Notes: generated by a model from the letters alone, not told the origin. Shown: positions 7,761 to 17,596, counted from the first letter of the stretch. The stretch: 64,000 nt of DNA from Bacillus thuringiensis (GCF_022095615.2 NZ_CP155559.1:4927501-4991500), one strand, 5' to 3'. Translations and numbers: made by a program.

Positions 7761-9143
7761 TTAGCGAGTCGGACCAGATACTTCCTCTGACTTAAGCGTA
7801 TTATTCGCTCCAAGAGAATGGTACAATATCTTTCCATTTCCATTAACAGTAATGATATGGTCATTATTAAAGCTTTTGAACTTCACAGATCCATCACCGT
7901 AACGAATATGATACTCTTCATATGTCGTTACTTTATATTTCGTATCACTTTGACGCTCTACATTACGAACTTCCATCGTTAATAAGTCTTCTGTAATTCC
8001 TTTTTTATGTAAATATTGTATATAATCACGGTCTTCCTTATACGATTTCCCGCTCTTATCATAATTATTTTCAATTAAACTAAAATCATTTAATGAAATC
8101 GCACGTACATTATCATAAATATGATTTTTTACAAAGTCGCCCACTGCTGAGCTTGATGTTTCTTTCGGGAATTTTAAGTAATACGTGCTTTGTTCTCCAA
8201 CTTTAACACTTTCAGACTTTATCACACCAAAATCAGTAGTTTTCTCTAAATGTACTTCTACTGTTTCATCTGTGGATACAGGGCCAAGCTTATAACTTCC
8301 ATAACTTAATTTTCCACGTTTTTTTCCATTCACAAATACAGTTGCATCACTTTCATCAGAAGAAATGCTTACATAATTTCCTTCTAAAGATAACTTGACA
8401 TCCACTTTCGCCTCTTTTTCATCTACCAAGTCCACTTCTTTTTCTGTTTCTAACTCAGTTAGTTCCGTCTTCGCTTTTGCCTTTACAACGTAAGAACCAG
8501 GGAAATATGGACCAATTTCTTTTGAAGTTTTATCATTTGATAACTCTATCTCTTTCTTATCATTCACATATACTTCAACATTTTTCGCAGTTGTGCTTAC
8601 ATTCATATAATAAGATTTCATGTTAAGTTTATACTTCGGATATAAGAACCATTCTTTCCCGTCTTCTATAATTTGACCATCTTTAAAGGTTGCCTTATCT
8701 ATTGTTAATTTTTGATTTACTGTCTCTTTCTGTAAATACGAAAGTAATTCTTTGTTGTACGACGGATTCTCTTTTAGATAACGCATGTACGCCTTAATAT
8801 CTTCTGTTTTGATTTTTAAACTTGGATCATCTACTTTCACAAACTCATCAATTGCATTAATATCTTTCTTTTGGAATGCTTCAATCATTACATTCACTTG
8901 CTTTTCTTTTGAAAACTTATTTGCTCCAAATTTATATACCCCAAATAATAAAATAGCAATGATGGCTAAACCAATGATTAAAAATAAATTTTTCTTACTT
9001 TTGACTGGTTTGGTCTCACTTTGCACTTCTGTATATGAAGCGCCAGTGTTATCGACGATTACTTCTACTTTACTCCCACACTCGGGACAAAAGTTCAAAT
9101 GGTCTGCAACGTTCTTTTTACATGTTCCACAAAACTTCAACAT
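7761..9143 (-). CDS. yvbJ: Zinc-ribbon membrane protein, YvbJ/TcaA family
   Basis: The 460-residue protein begins with a zinc ribbon (Cys5, Cys8, Cys19, Cys22), then a basic linker, a single membrane segment (about 54-72) and a large outside part of repeated beta domains ending in an NTF2-like fold (about 350-440). This is the TcaA/YvbJ architecture. Staphylococcal TcaA influences glycopeptide resistance and wall-stress responses. The function of the Bacillus member is not settled. Translation starts at an ATG with GGAGGAGA upstream. It is the third gene of a three-gene zinc-ribbon operon, 9 bases after the preceding stop, suggesting the three proteins act together at the membrane. Confidence 0.8.
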   Translation of the reverse strand: MLKFCGTCKKNVADHLNFCPECGSKVEVIVDNTGASYTEVQSETKPVKSKKNLFLIIGLAIIAILLFGVYKFGANKFSKEKQVNVMIEAFQKKDINAIDEFVKVDDPSLKIKTEDIKAYMRYLKENPSYNKELLSYLQKETVNQKLTIDKATFKDGQIIEDGKEWFLYPKYKLNMKSYYMNVSTTAKNVEVYVNDKKEIELSNDKTSKEIGPYFPGSYVVKAKAKTELTELETEKEVDLVDEKEAKVDVKLSLEGNYVSISSDESDATVFVNGKKRGKLSYGSYKLGPVSTDETVEVHLEKTTDFGVIKSESVKVGEQSTYYLKFPKETSSSAVGDFVKNHIYDNVRAISLNDFSLIENNYDKSGKSYKEDRDYIQYLHKKGITEDLLTMEVRNVERQSDTKYKVTTYEEYHIRYGDGSVKFKSFNNDHIITVNGNGKILYHSLGANNTLKSEEVSGPTR

Positions 9144-9152
9144 GCTCTCCTC

Positions 9153-10703
9153 CTATTTTTCAGCTAACTTCATTCCAACAAATGCTGCTACATATGTCAC
9201 AATAAAACTAAACAAAGTTAAATATACAAATGAATTTTGCATAGATAATACCGTTCCACTTGTTCCAAACAAATTTGTTACAGTACCTGAAACATCAATT
9301 TGGAACTTAGAAATCATATTCATTACGACCATCATAATTGTGTAAGAGCCACTGCATACTGCTAATGTAATATATATATTAGCAGTCGGTAATTCAGCTA
9401 ACTTTCTTCCCGCTCTAAACATAAGGAACAATGGAATAATAAGCAGTAATAAACCGTAATGGAATACGTTATTCACTTCATCAAATTCAGCAAGGCTTTC
9501 CTGACTTGCTCCTTTTGAAATCATTATATCTCTAACCTTTACGCCATTTACAGAAATACCTGATATAAATGAAAACGATAATGTGCTCTCAGATGATTTT
9601 GATTTCTTACCAATTCCAGTAAATTCCTTACTAAGTGCTGGACTTGATACTTCTAACGGAGCAAAATGAGCCATACTCCATAATTGAGGTGTTAACTCTA
9701 ATGCTAATAATGTACTTTCAGATTTTAAAGTTGTTATTTCTTTTAATGGTTCAATACCGTCTTCCTTACTTACTAACGCCATAATACAAACTGCTACCGC
9801 TGTTACTAAAAGTCCTTTTATCATAGCTGAAACACCGTAATAAACAGACGCTCCATATGGCATTAACTCTTGAAATGCTGCTGCCATATTGTTTTTGCTT
9901 GTATGAGCAATAAATCCTATTAAAGTAAATAATGTCCCGTATACGAAGCCACTTAAAAAGCTCTTAATTGCTGAGTAACCAACCGTAATCTTACCTGCTT
10001 CTGAGAATGGAATTGCAAAAGATTGTGATGCTATAAAACTTATAATGAATAAAAAGACGCCATAAATAATACCAACTGTTGCTGCTATAAAGATTTGATC
10101 CTTAATCGTTTTTGCAACACGCTGCTTCCCTAACCAAATTCCTGTACCAGCGAAAATAATAAATGGAATAATTAATAGTAATGTAAATGGAGTATGCCAA
10201 AATAATGATAATATCAATCCACTATCGTCACTAGCTGTAAAACCAAGTAAATGATAGCTTAGCAGCGTAGAAGTTGCGCTCGAATAAAAGTTTGGGAGCA
10301 TTTCTAATTGTTTCGCAAATTTACTAAACATCTCACTTAATATAGAAGCAAATAATAAACTACCAATCCAACCAGCAATTAACATTAGAATACTTGCAAC
10401 AGCTCCACCAATAAAACCTGTTTTTAAAACGGCTTTATCTGCTGTAAATTTAACTTCAGGAGTACCGTCCATTGCAGGTAATTTAATAGATTGTTCTTTT
10501 TTCTTCACAATAAATAAAGAATGCCCGCACTTTTGGCAATATAAATTTTGCTGAGCATTTTCACTGCCACAACCTTTGCAGTATTTTGCAGTATCTTGTT
10601 CTAACGTTACTACATCTATAGCTCCTGCAATCTCCATACTTCCTTCATTAGGGCAATAATTTACTTCTTCACCGTGTTGCTTTCCGCACGTGCGACAATA
10701 CAT
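9153..10703 (-). CDS. Polytopic membrane protein with N-terminal zinc ribbons
   Basis: A 516-residue protein. The first N-terminal ribbon is degenerate (Cys3, Cys6, Cys17, with Glu20 replacing the fourth Cys). The second is intact (Cys42, Cys45, Cys56, Cys59). From about residue 95 onward roughly eight membrane segments follow, with an outside loop of about 100 residues around 310-405. I do not recognise a functional family beyond zinc-ribbon membrane protein. It is the middle gene of the operon, five bases after the 163-residue gene. The cytosolic ribbons may bind each other or a common partner; this is inference. Confidence 0.75.
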   Translation of the reverse strand: MYCRTCGKQHGEEVNYCPNEGSMEIAGAIDVVTLEQDTAKYCKGCGSENAQQNLYCQKCGHSLFIVKKKEQSIKLPAMDGTPEVKFTADKAVLKTGFIGGAVASILMLIAGWIGSLLFASILSEMFSKFAKQLEMLPNFYSSATSTLLSYHLLGFTASDDSGLILSLFWHTPFTLLLIIPFIIFAGTGIWLGKQRVAKTIKDQIFIAATVGIIYGVFLFIISFIASQSFAIPFSEAGKITVGYSAIKSFLSGFVYGTLFTLIGFIAHTSKNNMAAAFQELMPYGASVYYGVSAMIKGLLVTAVAVCIMALVSKEDGIEPLKEITTLKSESTLLALELTPQLWSMAHFAPLEVSSPALSKEFTGIGKKSKSSESTLSFSFISGISVNGVKVRDIMISKGASQESLAEFDEVNNVFHYGLLLLIIPLFLMFRAGRKLAELPTANIYITLAVCSGSYTIMMVVMNMISKFQIDVSGTVTNLFGTSGTVLSMQNSFVYLTLFSFIVTYVAAFVGMKLAEK

Positions 10704-10708
10704 CTAAT

Positions 10709-11200
10709 TCACTCCCCACTTTGCTTAATTCCACAAACTGGACAGTAAGTAGAGTTTTGTTCAATATGTTCATTACATGAAATACAATTCGTCGTTTCAC
10801 CTTCATTTTCTATCGCTAACATCGGATTAGGCTTTCCACACGAACCACAAAACTTATCATTTATTGATAAAGGTCCACCACATTCACATGTAGCTTTCTC
10901 GCCTTGTTGCTTTTGCAGTTCAACAATGCGTTTTCTTGCTTGATAAATAGCTACATCAAATTCTTGAACTGGAGCAATCATTTCTTTTAGGCTCACTTCA
11001 TCTACTCTATTTCCTCTTAATTGAACGTAGACCCGTTGTCCAACCTCTAATAGAACCTCTGCCTTTTTCTGCATTTGCACTTGCATTTCTTTTTTCAATT
11101 GAGCGATTTCCTGCGCAACTTGTAACTTCATCTTCCCTTGCTCAATTCCTTCTTGTAACTTATTCATTCCACTACCTAACTTCGTCTGTAAATCTGACAA
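10709..11200 (-). CDS. Coiled-coil protein with two C-terminal zinc ribbons
   Basis: A 163-residue soluble protein. Residues 1-100 are strongly helical and heptad-like, and two ribbons follow: Cys105/Cys107/Cys118/Cys121 (with an unusual CxC first knuckle) and Cys139/Cys142/Cys153/Cys156. The start is TTG at 11200 preceded by GGAGGAG. It is the first gene of the zinc-ribbon operon and is divergent from the SWIM gene. No catalytic motif is visible, so an adaptor role for the two membrane zinc-ribbon proteins is inferred. Confidence 0.75.
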   Translation of the reverse strand: MSDLQTKLGSGMNKLQEGIEQGKMKLQVAQEIAQLKKEMQVQMQKKAEVLLEVGQRVYVQLRGNRVDEVSLKEMIAPVQEFDVAIYQARKRIVELQKQQGEKATCECGGPLSINDKFCGSCGKPNPMLAIENEGETTNCISCNEHIEQNSTYCPVCGIKQSGE

Positions 11201-11358
11201 ACCATTTCTCCTCCTATAAGTATATAGTAATATACAAAATTAACATTATATATATTACCATGATTTTCAATTTATGTAATCCAAATTTCATTTTTTCTGT
11301 TTTGAGCATTTTTTGTTTATAATGGTAAAGGAAAGAAATATGTGTACGGAGGAATATT

Positions 11359-12978
11359 ATGCTGCAACACTCAATTACGAAAGATGAAATTATGATGATT
11401 GCGAATGAGTTCGTTCAAGGACTAGATCCACAGCAAACAGCTGATCAGGAACATGTCGCTACAGCTCGGCACCTATATCGTAGTGGTGTTGTCTACAACG
11501 TTGACTTTGATGGTTATACGCTATCAGGAACTGTAGATGCTGCAGGCAGCGTATATAGCGTCCATATCCCAATTCGTAACGTCGCTGAAAGCTATTGCGA
11601 TTGCTTTGCACCAACGCAATGTGAGCATATGCTCGCTGTGTTACTATCTGCAGCATCTAGTTTCGGTCAAGTAGGAGATGTATTAACTTTATTTAAAAAT
11701 AATACGAAACCTTCCCTTCCTCCTATTCGAACTGCAAGACAAGTATTGCAATCATCAGCTTTTGAAGAAACGGATTATAAAAGTTGGCAATCATATTTTG
11801 ATAACGAATATGAATCATTTAAAAAAGAACAAGCTCGGCTTACTTATAAACAAATGTATTTTCTTATGAGTATTTTTACAGACTTCTATACGAAACTCGA
11901 GCGGAAAGCCCCGCGTATCGTTGCGATACATGAGTTGTTCAGGCTACACGCAGCGCTTTATTGCTTTCAAAAATTATTAGAAGAAATTCAGGACTTCGAA
12001 GCAAATAAAACGTATTCTTATCATCAGCCTGTTAACGTTGTTCGCTTATTTGTAGATAAGGTGGAATCCATCGTCCGGGACTTACAATCAGAAGCGATTC
12101 CTTCAGAGTCTGAAGCAATTTTGCAAGAAACAGCTCGTCTCGTTCACGAAGTATTCTTCTCCACCGACGCCTATACACAAGAAAGATTTTTTATTTATCG
12201 TCACATATGGAGTGAACTCTTACACAATAAAGAGCAACTACAAGAAGAAGAAAAGCGAATCGATACGAAAATCAACCCGCTTTCCAAAGCATTAGCATCT
12301 TCTCATCTACTCTTTTTAAATGACGAAGACCTATTAGCGATGGACTTACTAAAGAAACAGCCTGCTTCTGTTGTAAGTCTGTACTTCTATTGGTTAGAAG
12401 AGCTATTAAATACAATGCAATGGGATCGTGCGAAAAACTGGCTTTCCTTTACGTATAAGCAAGTGAAGAAAACGATACATGAGCATGAAAATACGATTTT
12501 CATAAAAGATATCGTTCGCTTATTTGTCATCATGTATGAAACGTATGCAACTCATACAAATGAACAAGCAGGACTCGAAATGATTTTGCAAGAGCTATTA
12601 CCATATAGTTTTGCAAACTATGAGCAATACGTACTCGCGAAAAAGCAATATCGTACATGGGCAGAACTTCAGCTCTTACATGGGTTTGAAGCAATTGAAC
12701 TTTTGAAAGAGCCGCTGAAAGATATTGAAAAGGAAGCACCAGAAGCAGCCCTTCCTCTTTATCACCTGGCTGCTACCGAGGCCATTGAAGAGCGAAACCG
12801 CAAATCATATAGACGTGCAGTTCGTTACTTAAAGAAATTACGTACATTATATAAACGATTGAAGCGCACTGATGAATGGGATGCCTTCATTATTCACATC
12901 GCAAACTTACATTCACGTTTGCGTGCACTACAAGAGGAATTACGGAAAGGAAAATTAATCGATGATCAATCAAACTGA
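11359..12978 (+). CDS. ywqB: SWIM zinc-finger protein (YwqB-like)
   Basis: The 539-residue protein has a SWIM finger at Cys80-x-Cys82-x5-Cys88-x-His90 (CDCFAPTQCEH) and then a long all-helical region. SWIM fingers bind DNA or protein and commonly accompany SNF2 ATPases in bacteria. Here the next gene is an SNF2 helicase that overlaps by 17 bases, the same pairing as ywqB-ywqA of B. subtilis. GGAGGAAT precedes the ATG. The pair probably forms a complex acting on nucleic acid or nucleoprotein. No physiological role can be read from the sequence. Confidence 0.85.
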   Translation: MLQHSITKDEIMMIANEFVQGLDPQQTADQEHVATARHLYRSGVVYNVDFDGYTLSGTVDAAGSVYSVHIPIRNVAESYCDCFAPTQCEHMLAVLLSAASSFGQVGDVLTLFKNNTKPSLPPIRTARQVLQSSAFEETDYKSWQSYFDNEYESFKKEQARLTYKQMYFLMSIFTDFYTKLERKAPRIVAIHELFRLHAALYCFQKLLEEIQDFEANKTYSYHQPVNVVRLFVDKVESIVRDLQSEAIPSESEAILQETARLVHEVFFSTDAYTQERFFIYRHIWSELLHNKEQLQEEEKRIDTKINPLSKALASSHLLFLNDEDLLAMDLLKKQPASVVSLYFYWLEELLNTMQWDRAKNWLSFTYKQVKKTIHEHENTIFIKDIVRLFVIMYETYATHTNEQAGLEMILQELLPYSFANYEQYVLAKKQYRTWAELQLLHGFEAIELLKEPLKDIEKEAPEAALPLYHLAATEAIEERNRKSYRRAVRYLKKLRTLYKRLKRTDEWDAFIIHIANLHSRLRALQEELRKGKLIDDQSN

Positions 12979-15718
12979 AGTAACAATTAGGCTCCAGCAC
13001 GTTAGTCAAGGTTGGTTCCTTTGGGGAGAAGATGACAGCGGTACTCCATTATCCGTAACAAGTTGGAAACGAAATGCATTTACATGGCACGCCACTTCTT
13101 TCTACGGCACGTTTCTAAAAGAAGCGACCTTTGAAGGAAAACAAGGTGTTATGCTAACAAACGCACAAGCATTTGAATACATCGCGAATAAACCGATGAA
13201 CTCCTTTGCCCATATTCAAATGAACGGTCCTATTACAGCACTTACGAAAGATGCAAGCGAATTATGGGATGCCTTCATCAGCGGTAGCTTCGTACCTGAT
13301 ATGGAGCGTTGGTCTCAGCAACCATCTTGGAAAGTTCAAAATACCCTAATTGAAGATGACACATTGGCATCTCTTTTCTCGGCCGCGGTAAATGAAAGCA
13401 TATTACAAGATAACCGTTCAAATGATGGATGGGAAGATGCCAAGAGACTTTATGAACACTACGACTTTACGAAAAGACAATTGGATGCAGCACTACATGA
13501 AGAAGATTGGCTTCGTAAAATTGGTTACATTGAAGATGACCTTCCCTTTACAATCGGACTACGACTACAAGAGCCACAAGAAGAATTTGAAATGTGGAAG
13601 CTAGAGACAATTGTTACACCAAAGCGCGGCGCACATCGCATATATGTATATGAGAGTATCGATTCTTTGCCAAAACGATGGCACGATTATGAAGAACGTA
13701 TTCTTGAAACACAAGAAGGATTCAGTAAGCTCGTACCGTGGTTAAAAGAAGACGAGACGTTCCGAAGTGAACTCTTTGAAACAGAAGCGTGGAACTTCTT
13801 AACGGAAGCAAGTAACGAATTACTCGCCGCAGGTATTACGATTTTATTACCATCATGGTGGCAAAATTTAAAAGCAACAAAACCAAAACTACGTGTGCAG
13901 CTGAAGCAAAATGCCACACAAACGCAATCTTTCTTCGGCATGAATACGCTCGTTAATTTCGACTGGCGCATTTCAACGAACGGCATTGATTTATCCGAAA
14001 GCGAATTTTTCGAACTCGTTGAACAAAACAAGCGTTTATTCAATATAAATGGTCAATGGATGAGACTGGATCCAGCCTTTATTGAAGAAGTACGAAAACT
14101 AATGAACCGTGCCGATAAATATGGACTCGAAATGAAAGATGTCCTTCAGCAACATTTATCAAACACTGCTGAAACAGAAATTGTAGAAGAAGATAGTCCC
14201 TTTACCGATATTGAAATCGAGCTAGATGGATATTATGAAGAGCTATTCCAAAAATTATTGCACATTGGTGATATTCCAAAAGTAGATGTTCCTTCTGCAC
14301 TAAACGCAACACTCCGTCCGTATCAGCAACACGGCATTGAGTGGTTATTATATTTAAGAACGCTTGGATTCGGAGCATTATTAGCTGACGACATGGGACT
14401 TGGAAAAAGTATTCAAACGATCACTTACTTACTATATATAAAAGAGAACAATCTCCAAACAGGCCCTGCTTTAATCGTGGCACCGACATCTGTTCTTGGA
14501 AATTGGCAAAAAGAATTTGAGCGTTTCGCACCAAATTTACGTGTTCAGTTACATTATGGAAGTAATCGAGCGAAAGGTGAATCATTTAAAGAATTCCTTC
14601 AATCAGCAGATGTTGTATTAACATCTTATGCATTAGCTCAGCTTGATGAAGAAGAACTTAGTACGTTATGCTGGGATGCTGTTATTTTGGATGAAGCACA
14701 AAATATTAAAAACCCACATACGAAACAGTCGAAAGCAGTACGAAACTTGCCAGCAAATCACAAAATCGCTTTAACCGGGACACCGATGGAAAACCGACTT
14801 GCCGAGCTTTGGTCTATTTTCGACTTCATTAATCATGGATATCTCGGCAGCTTAGGACAATTCCAGCGCCGCTTCGTCTCACCGATTGAAAAAGACCGTG
14901 ACGAAGGAAAAATCCAACAAGTTCAACGTTTTATCTCACCATTTTTACTGCGTCGTACGAAGAAAGATCAAACCGTCGCATTAAACTTACCTGATAAACA
15001 AGAACAGAAAGCTTACTGCCCACTTACCGGCGAACAAGCTTCCTTATATGAACAACTTGTTCAAGATACATTACAAAATGTCGAAGGATTAAGCGGGATT
15101 GAAAGACGCGGATTTATATTACTAATGCTGAACAAACTTAAACAAATTTGTAATCACCCTGCTCTTTATTTAAAAGAAACAGAACCGAAAGACATCATCG
15201 AACGTTCCATGAAAACGAGCACACTAATGGAACTAATTGAAAATATAAAAGACCAAAATGAAAGTTGCTTAATCTTTACACAATACATTGGCATGGGGAA
15301 CATGCTAAAAAATGTGTTAGAAGAACATTTCGGTCAGCGCGTCCTCTTCTTAAACGGTAGTGTACCGAAGAAAGAACGTGACAAAATGATCGAGCAGTTC
15401 CAAAACGGAACGTATGACATTTTCATCTTATCGTTAAAAGCAGGTGGAACTGGCTTAAACTTAACCGCTGCCAACCATGTCATTCACTACGACCGTTGGT
15501 GGAATCCAGCTGTAGAAAACCAAGCAACAGACCGCGCATATCGTATTGGTCAAAAACGCTTCGTTCACGTTCATAAACTGATTACCACGGGGACACTCGA
15601 AGAGAAAATTGATGAAATGTTAGAAAGAAAACAATCCTTAAACAACGCCGTCATCACAACCGATAGTTGGATGACCGAACTATCTACAGATGAACTAAAA
15701 GAATTACTTGGTGTATAA
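12962..15718 (+). CDS. ywqA: SNF2-family helicase/translocase (YwqA-like)
   Basis: A 918-residue protein. The N-terminal half (about 1-440) is the bacterial SNF2-associated region. The C-terminal half carries the full Swi2/Snf2 ATPase: motif I DDMGLGKS, motif II DEAQ, motif III LTGTPMEN, the LLRRTKKD segment, motif V KAGGTGLNLT and motif VI ATDRAYRIGQ. It should be a double-stranded-DNA translocase rather than a strand-separating helicase. The start overlaps the SWIM gene, so translation is coupled. The coding sequence ends directly in a bcr1-like repeat: the TAA stop is part of the ATAAA at the repeat edge. Confidence 0.92.
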   Translation: MINQTEVTIRLQHVSQGWFLWGEDDSGTPLSVTSWKRNAFTWHATSFYGTFLKEATFEGKQGVMLTNAQAFEYIANKPMNSFAHIQMNGPITALTKDASELWDAFISGSFVPDMERWSQQPSWKVQNTLIEDDTLASLFSAAVNESILQDNRSNDGWEDAKRLYEHYDFTKRQLDAALHEEDWLRKIGYIEDDLPFTIGLRLQEPQEEFEMWKLETIVTPKRGAHRIYVYESIDSLPKRWHDYEERILETQEGFSKLVPWLKEDETFRSELFETEAWNFLTEASNELLAAGITILLPSWWQNLKATKPKLRVQLKQNATQTQSFFGMNTLVNFDWRISTNGIDLSESEFFELVEQNKRLFNINGQWMRLDPAFIEEVRKLMNRADKYGLEMKDVLQQHLSNTAETEIVEEDSPFTDIEIELDGYYEELFQKLLHIGDIPKVDVPSALNATLRPYQQHGIEWLLYLRTLGFGALLADDMGLGKSIQTITYLLYIKENNLQTGPALIVAPTSVLGNWQKEFERFAPNLRVQLHYGSNRAKGESFKEFLQSADVVLTSYALAQLDEEELSTLCWDAVILDEAQNIKNPHTKQSKAVRNLPANHKIALTGTPMENRLAELWSIFDFINHGYLGSLGQFQRRFVSPIEKDRDEGKIQQVQRFISPFLLRRTKKDQTVALNLPDKQEQKAYCPLTGEQASLYEQLVQDTLQNVEGLSGIERRGFILLMLNKLKQICNHPALYLKETEPKDIIERSMKTSTLMELIENIKDQNESCLIFTQYIGMGNMLKNVLEEHFGQRVLFLNGSVPKKERDKMIEQFQNGTYDIFILSLKAGGTGLNLTAANHVIHYDRWWNPAVENQATDRAYRIGQKRFVHVHKLITTGTLEEKIDEMLERKQSLNNAVITTDSWMTELSTDELKELLGV

Positions 15719-15871
15719 AGTGAAACTTTAATCAGTGGGGGTTTTGTTCATCCCCCACTGATTATTAGCCCCCACCAATCGGGCTTTTACGGGCAGTTGT
15801 CCCCCACCTAACTTCTGTGCTTTCGCTGAATTTTGAGGTGGGGGTCTTACTGCCCGTTAATGCGGGGTAAA
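15715..15871 (-). repeat. Full-length bcr1-like B. cereus-group repeat
   Basis: About 155 bases, read on the minus strand from TTTACCCCGCATTAACGGGC to GATTAAAGTTTCACTTTAT. It holds nested GC-rich palindromes (GTGGGGG/CCCCCAC, ACGGGCAG/CTGCCCGT, CCCCCACTGATT/AATCAGTGGGGG) in an AT-rich background. Length, ends and palindromes match my memory of the bcr1 family of mobile hairpin repeats. Two deletion derivatives of the same repeat occur in this window. Its TTTAT edge overlaps the stop codon of the SNF2 gene. Confidence 0.8.
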
Positions 15872-15872
15872 C

Positions 15873-15906
15873 AAAAGGAGCTAATCTCAAAAGATTAGCT
15901 CCTTTT
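15873..15906. terminator. Terminator between SNF2 and VanZ-like genes
   Basis: AAAAGGAGCTAATCT pairs with AGATTAGCTCCTTTT around a 4-base loop. It overlaps the stop codon of the VanZ-like gene and can act on both strands. Confidence 0.8.
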
Positions 15907-16380
15907 TCTATTCCAAAACCAATTGCTTATTATAATTCCTGTTAATCCGCCGCATGTATCCAGTAATGAATCTTGCCACATCGGTGTACGGTCTCCCGTA
16001 AACCATTGATGAATTTCATCAAATGTTGCATATCCCGCGACGAAAAGAAGGGCATATATAAAACACCGCTTTCTCGAATAACCTGATCGATGAAAAGCAT
16101 AATACGTCAATGAACCGAGCATAAAGAACACCATAAAATGCGCACCTTTACGAAGGAAAAACTCAACAAATCCGCCTACACCTTTATTTGCAATGCTAAC
16201 AGGTGTACCACCGCCATAATCAATAGATACCCATGAGAAATGCTCTTTCACAAACTCAACATTTACAGATTGTTCAATATCCGAACGCATATCCTGCTTT
16301 TTATATGGTTGTGCCGAGGAATAGAAAATCAATCCCATCCATAGTAAAACAGGAATCCAAAATAACCATTTACGATTCAT
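15895..16380 (-). CDS. VanZ-like family membrane protein
   Basis: A 161-residue protein with a signal-anchor (about 5-22) and three further membrane segments. It carries the VanZ-like signatures RKGAHFMVFFMLG and FDEIHQWFTGDRTPMWQDSLLDTCGG. VanZ relatives are associated with teicoplanin and lipoglycopeptide tolerance and wall-lipid changes, but most chromosomal members have no assigned role. The ATG is preceded by GAGGGG about 10 bases upstream. It faces the SNF2 gene and shares its terminator region. Confidence 0.8.
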   Translation of the reverse strand: MNRKWLFWIPVLLWMGLIFYSSAQPYKKQDMRSDIEQSVNVEFVKEHFSWVSIDYGGGTPVSIANKGVGGFVEFFLRKGAHFMVFFMLGSLTYYAFHRSGYSRKRCFIYALLFVAGYATFDEIHQWFTGDRTPMWQDSLLDTCGGLTGIIISNWFWNRKRS

Positions 16381-16490
16381 TCTTCCGAAACCCCTCTCTT
16401 AGTCTTTTAAGCGTACCAAAAAAAAGAATAAATTTCACGCCAAAACATGACATTTGCACCCTATTTATATAGTGAAAGGGGGTGATAAAC

Positions 16491-16715
16491 ATGGCAGTCG
16501 AAACAATCGTAACGGACTTAACCTTACGTCTTGTCTTAAACAATGGATTAGATAAGAACGGAAAAACAGTTTTTAAGAATAAACAATTTAAGCGCGTAAA
16601 AACAAACGCAAACTTAGAGAAGGTACAAAACGTAGCACGTGCCCTTGCGTCCTTACAAGCATCGCCGCTTCACGCTGTACAACTTGTTAGCACATCAGAT
16701 CTTTCTAGCCTATAA
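16491..16715 (+). CDS. DUF1659 small protein
   Basis: A 74-residue protein beginning MAVETIVTDLTLRL, of the type annotated as DUF1659 in bacilli. It is almost always followed by a DUF2922 gene, as here. AAAGGGGGTGAT precedes the ATG at 16491; an in-frame GTG 9 bases upstream lies inside that site and was not used. The two proteins have similar size and beta-rich character and probably act together; the function is unknown. A truncated bcr1-like repeat begins right after its stop codon. Confidence 0.8.
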   Translation: MAVETIVTDLTLRLVLNNGLDKNGKTVFKNKQFKRVKTNANLEKVQNVARALASLQASPLHAVQLVSTSDLSSL

Positions 16716-16716
16716 G

Positions 16717-16772
16717 ATGAAACTTTAATTAGTGGGGGTGTTCGTCCCCACTAATTATTAGCCAACACCAAC
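16717..16772 (-). repeat. Truncated, diverged bcr1-like repeat
   Basis: It keeps the terminal palindrome and end (AATTAGTGGGG, CCCCACTAATTA, AAAGTTTCATC on the minus strand), matching the full copy at 15715-15871 with substitutions. The rest is lost. It directly abuts the DUF1659 stop codon. It forms a 15-bp-class hairpin and may now act as an intercistronic structure. Confidence 0.65.
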
Positions 16773-16803
16773 AGCTGGATAAATAAAAAGGAGGAAATAA
16801 AGC

Positions 16804-17019
16804 ATGCAAGTACTAGAATTAATTTTCGCGAAAGAAGATGGAAAAACAGTTGTTTTTTCTATCGAAAAACCTATCACACCCGTCGATGCACAAGTTGTAA
16901 ATCAAGTAATGGATACCATCCTTGCCTCATCTGTATTTTCATCAATTCACGATAATACTCGAAAAAAAGGAGCCCGTCTCGTAGAAAGGAATGTATCTGA
17001 AGTTCCCATTAACCTCTAA
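16804..17019 (+). CDS. DUF2922 small protein
   Basis: A 71-residue protein (MQVLELIFAKEDGKTVVFSIEKP) of the DUF2922 type, partner of the DUF1659 gene 88 bases upstream. AAGGAGGAAATAAAGC precedes the ATG. The gap between the two genes is enlarged by a truncated repeat element. There is no signal peptide or membrane segment, and the function is unknown. Confidence 0.8.
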   Translation: MQVLELIFAKEDGKTVVFSIEKPITPVDAQVVNQVMDTILASSVFSSIHDNTRKKGARLVERNVSEVPINL

Positions 17020-17035
17020 ATCAGTGGAGATAAAC

Positions 17036-17077
17036 AAAAAGACGAATCTGCATCATTTTGCAGATTCGTCTTTTTTC
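17036..17077. terminator. Bidirectional terminator
   Basis: A strong stem (AAAAAGACGAATCTGCA with its complement) has a tiny loop and T runs on both strands. It serves the converging DUF2922 and DUF4359 genes. Confidence 0.9.
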
Positions 17078-17451
17078 TTCGGCATTTCGATCGGAATAAA
17101 GATTTTTGAAAAACCGACGCATACATATTTATAGTGTTCTCCGCCTATATCAAACTCGGTAGTATATGTTGAGAAGAAAATATAATCATTTCGCTTTGTA
17201 TAATTCTCGATTAATAATCCAACTTGTGGCTCAACATATTTTTTCGCCAACTTCTTACCAGCCGATGCTAAATCGCCAAGGAGACCCTCTTCATTTTCCT
17301 TTTGAACTTCGTCTAACTTCTTACTTACATCATTACGTTTCATAAACTGCTTTGCTGCCCAGTCCGTATATTCACCTTTACTCGGATTACTATTTGCTAA
17401 ATATACTAGAAGAACAACAACTAGAGCCATAATAATATACTTTTTCTTCAT
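17053..17451 (-). CDS. DUF4359-type exported or membrane-anchored protein
   Basis: A 132-residue protein with one N-terminal hydrophobic segment (about 4-21) and a small extracellular domain carrying NPSKGEYTDWAAKQF and FSTYTTEFD motifs, as in DUF4359 proteins. The function is unknown. Its stop codon lies within the shared terminator hairpin. Upstream, a 155-base gap separates it from comK, which is divergent. Confidence 0.7.
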   Translation of the reverse strand: MKKKYIIMALVVVLLVYLANSNPSKGEYTDWAAKQFMKRNDVSKKLDEVQKENEEGLLGDLASAGKKLAKKYVEPQVGLLIENYTKRNDYIFFSTYTTEFDIGGEHYKYVCVGFSKIFIPIEMPKKKDESAK

Positions 17452-17596
17452 ACTATCTCACCGCCTACTCTTTTCTATTTTCATATATATGTACAAGCGA
17501 TGCAAATTAGAAAGACTATCATCTATTGATTGTAAACGAATAGCCAAAATTTACAATATGAAATAGAATATTAACAATTAATTTACTTAATTCGTA

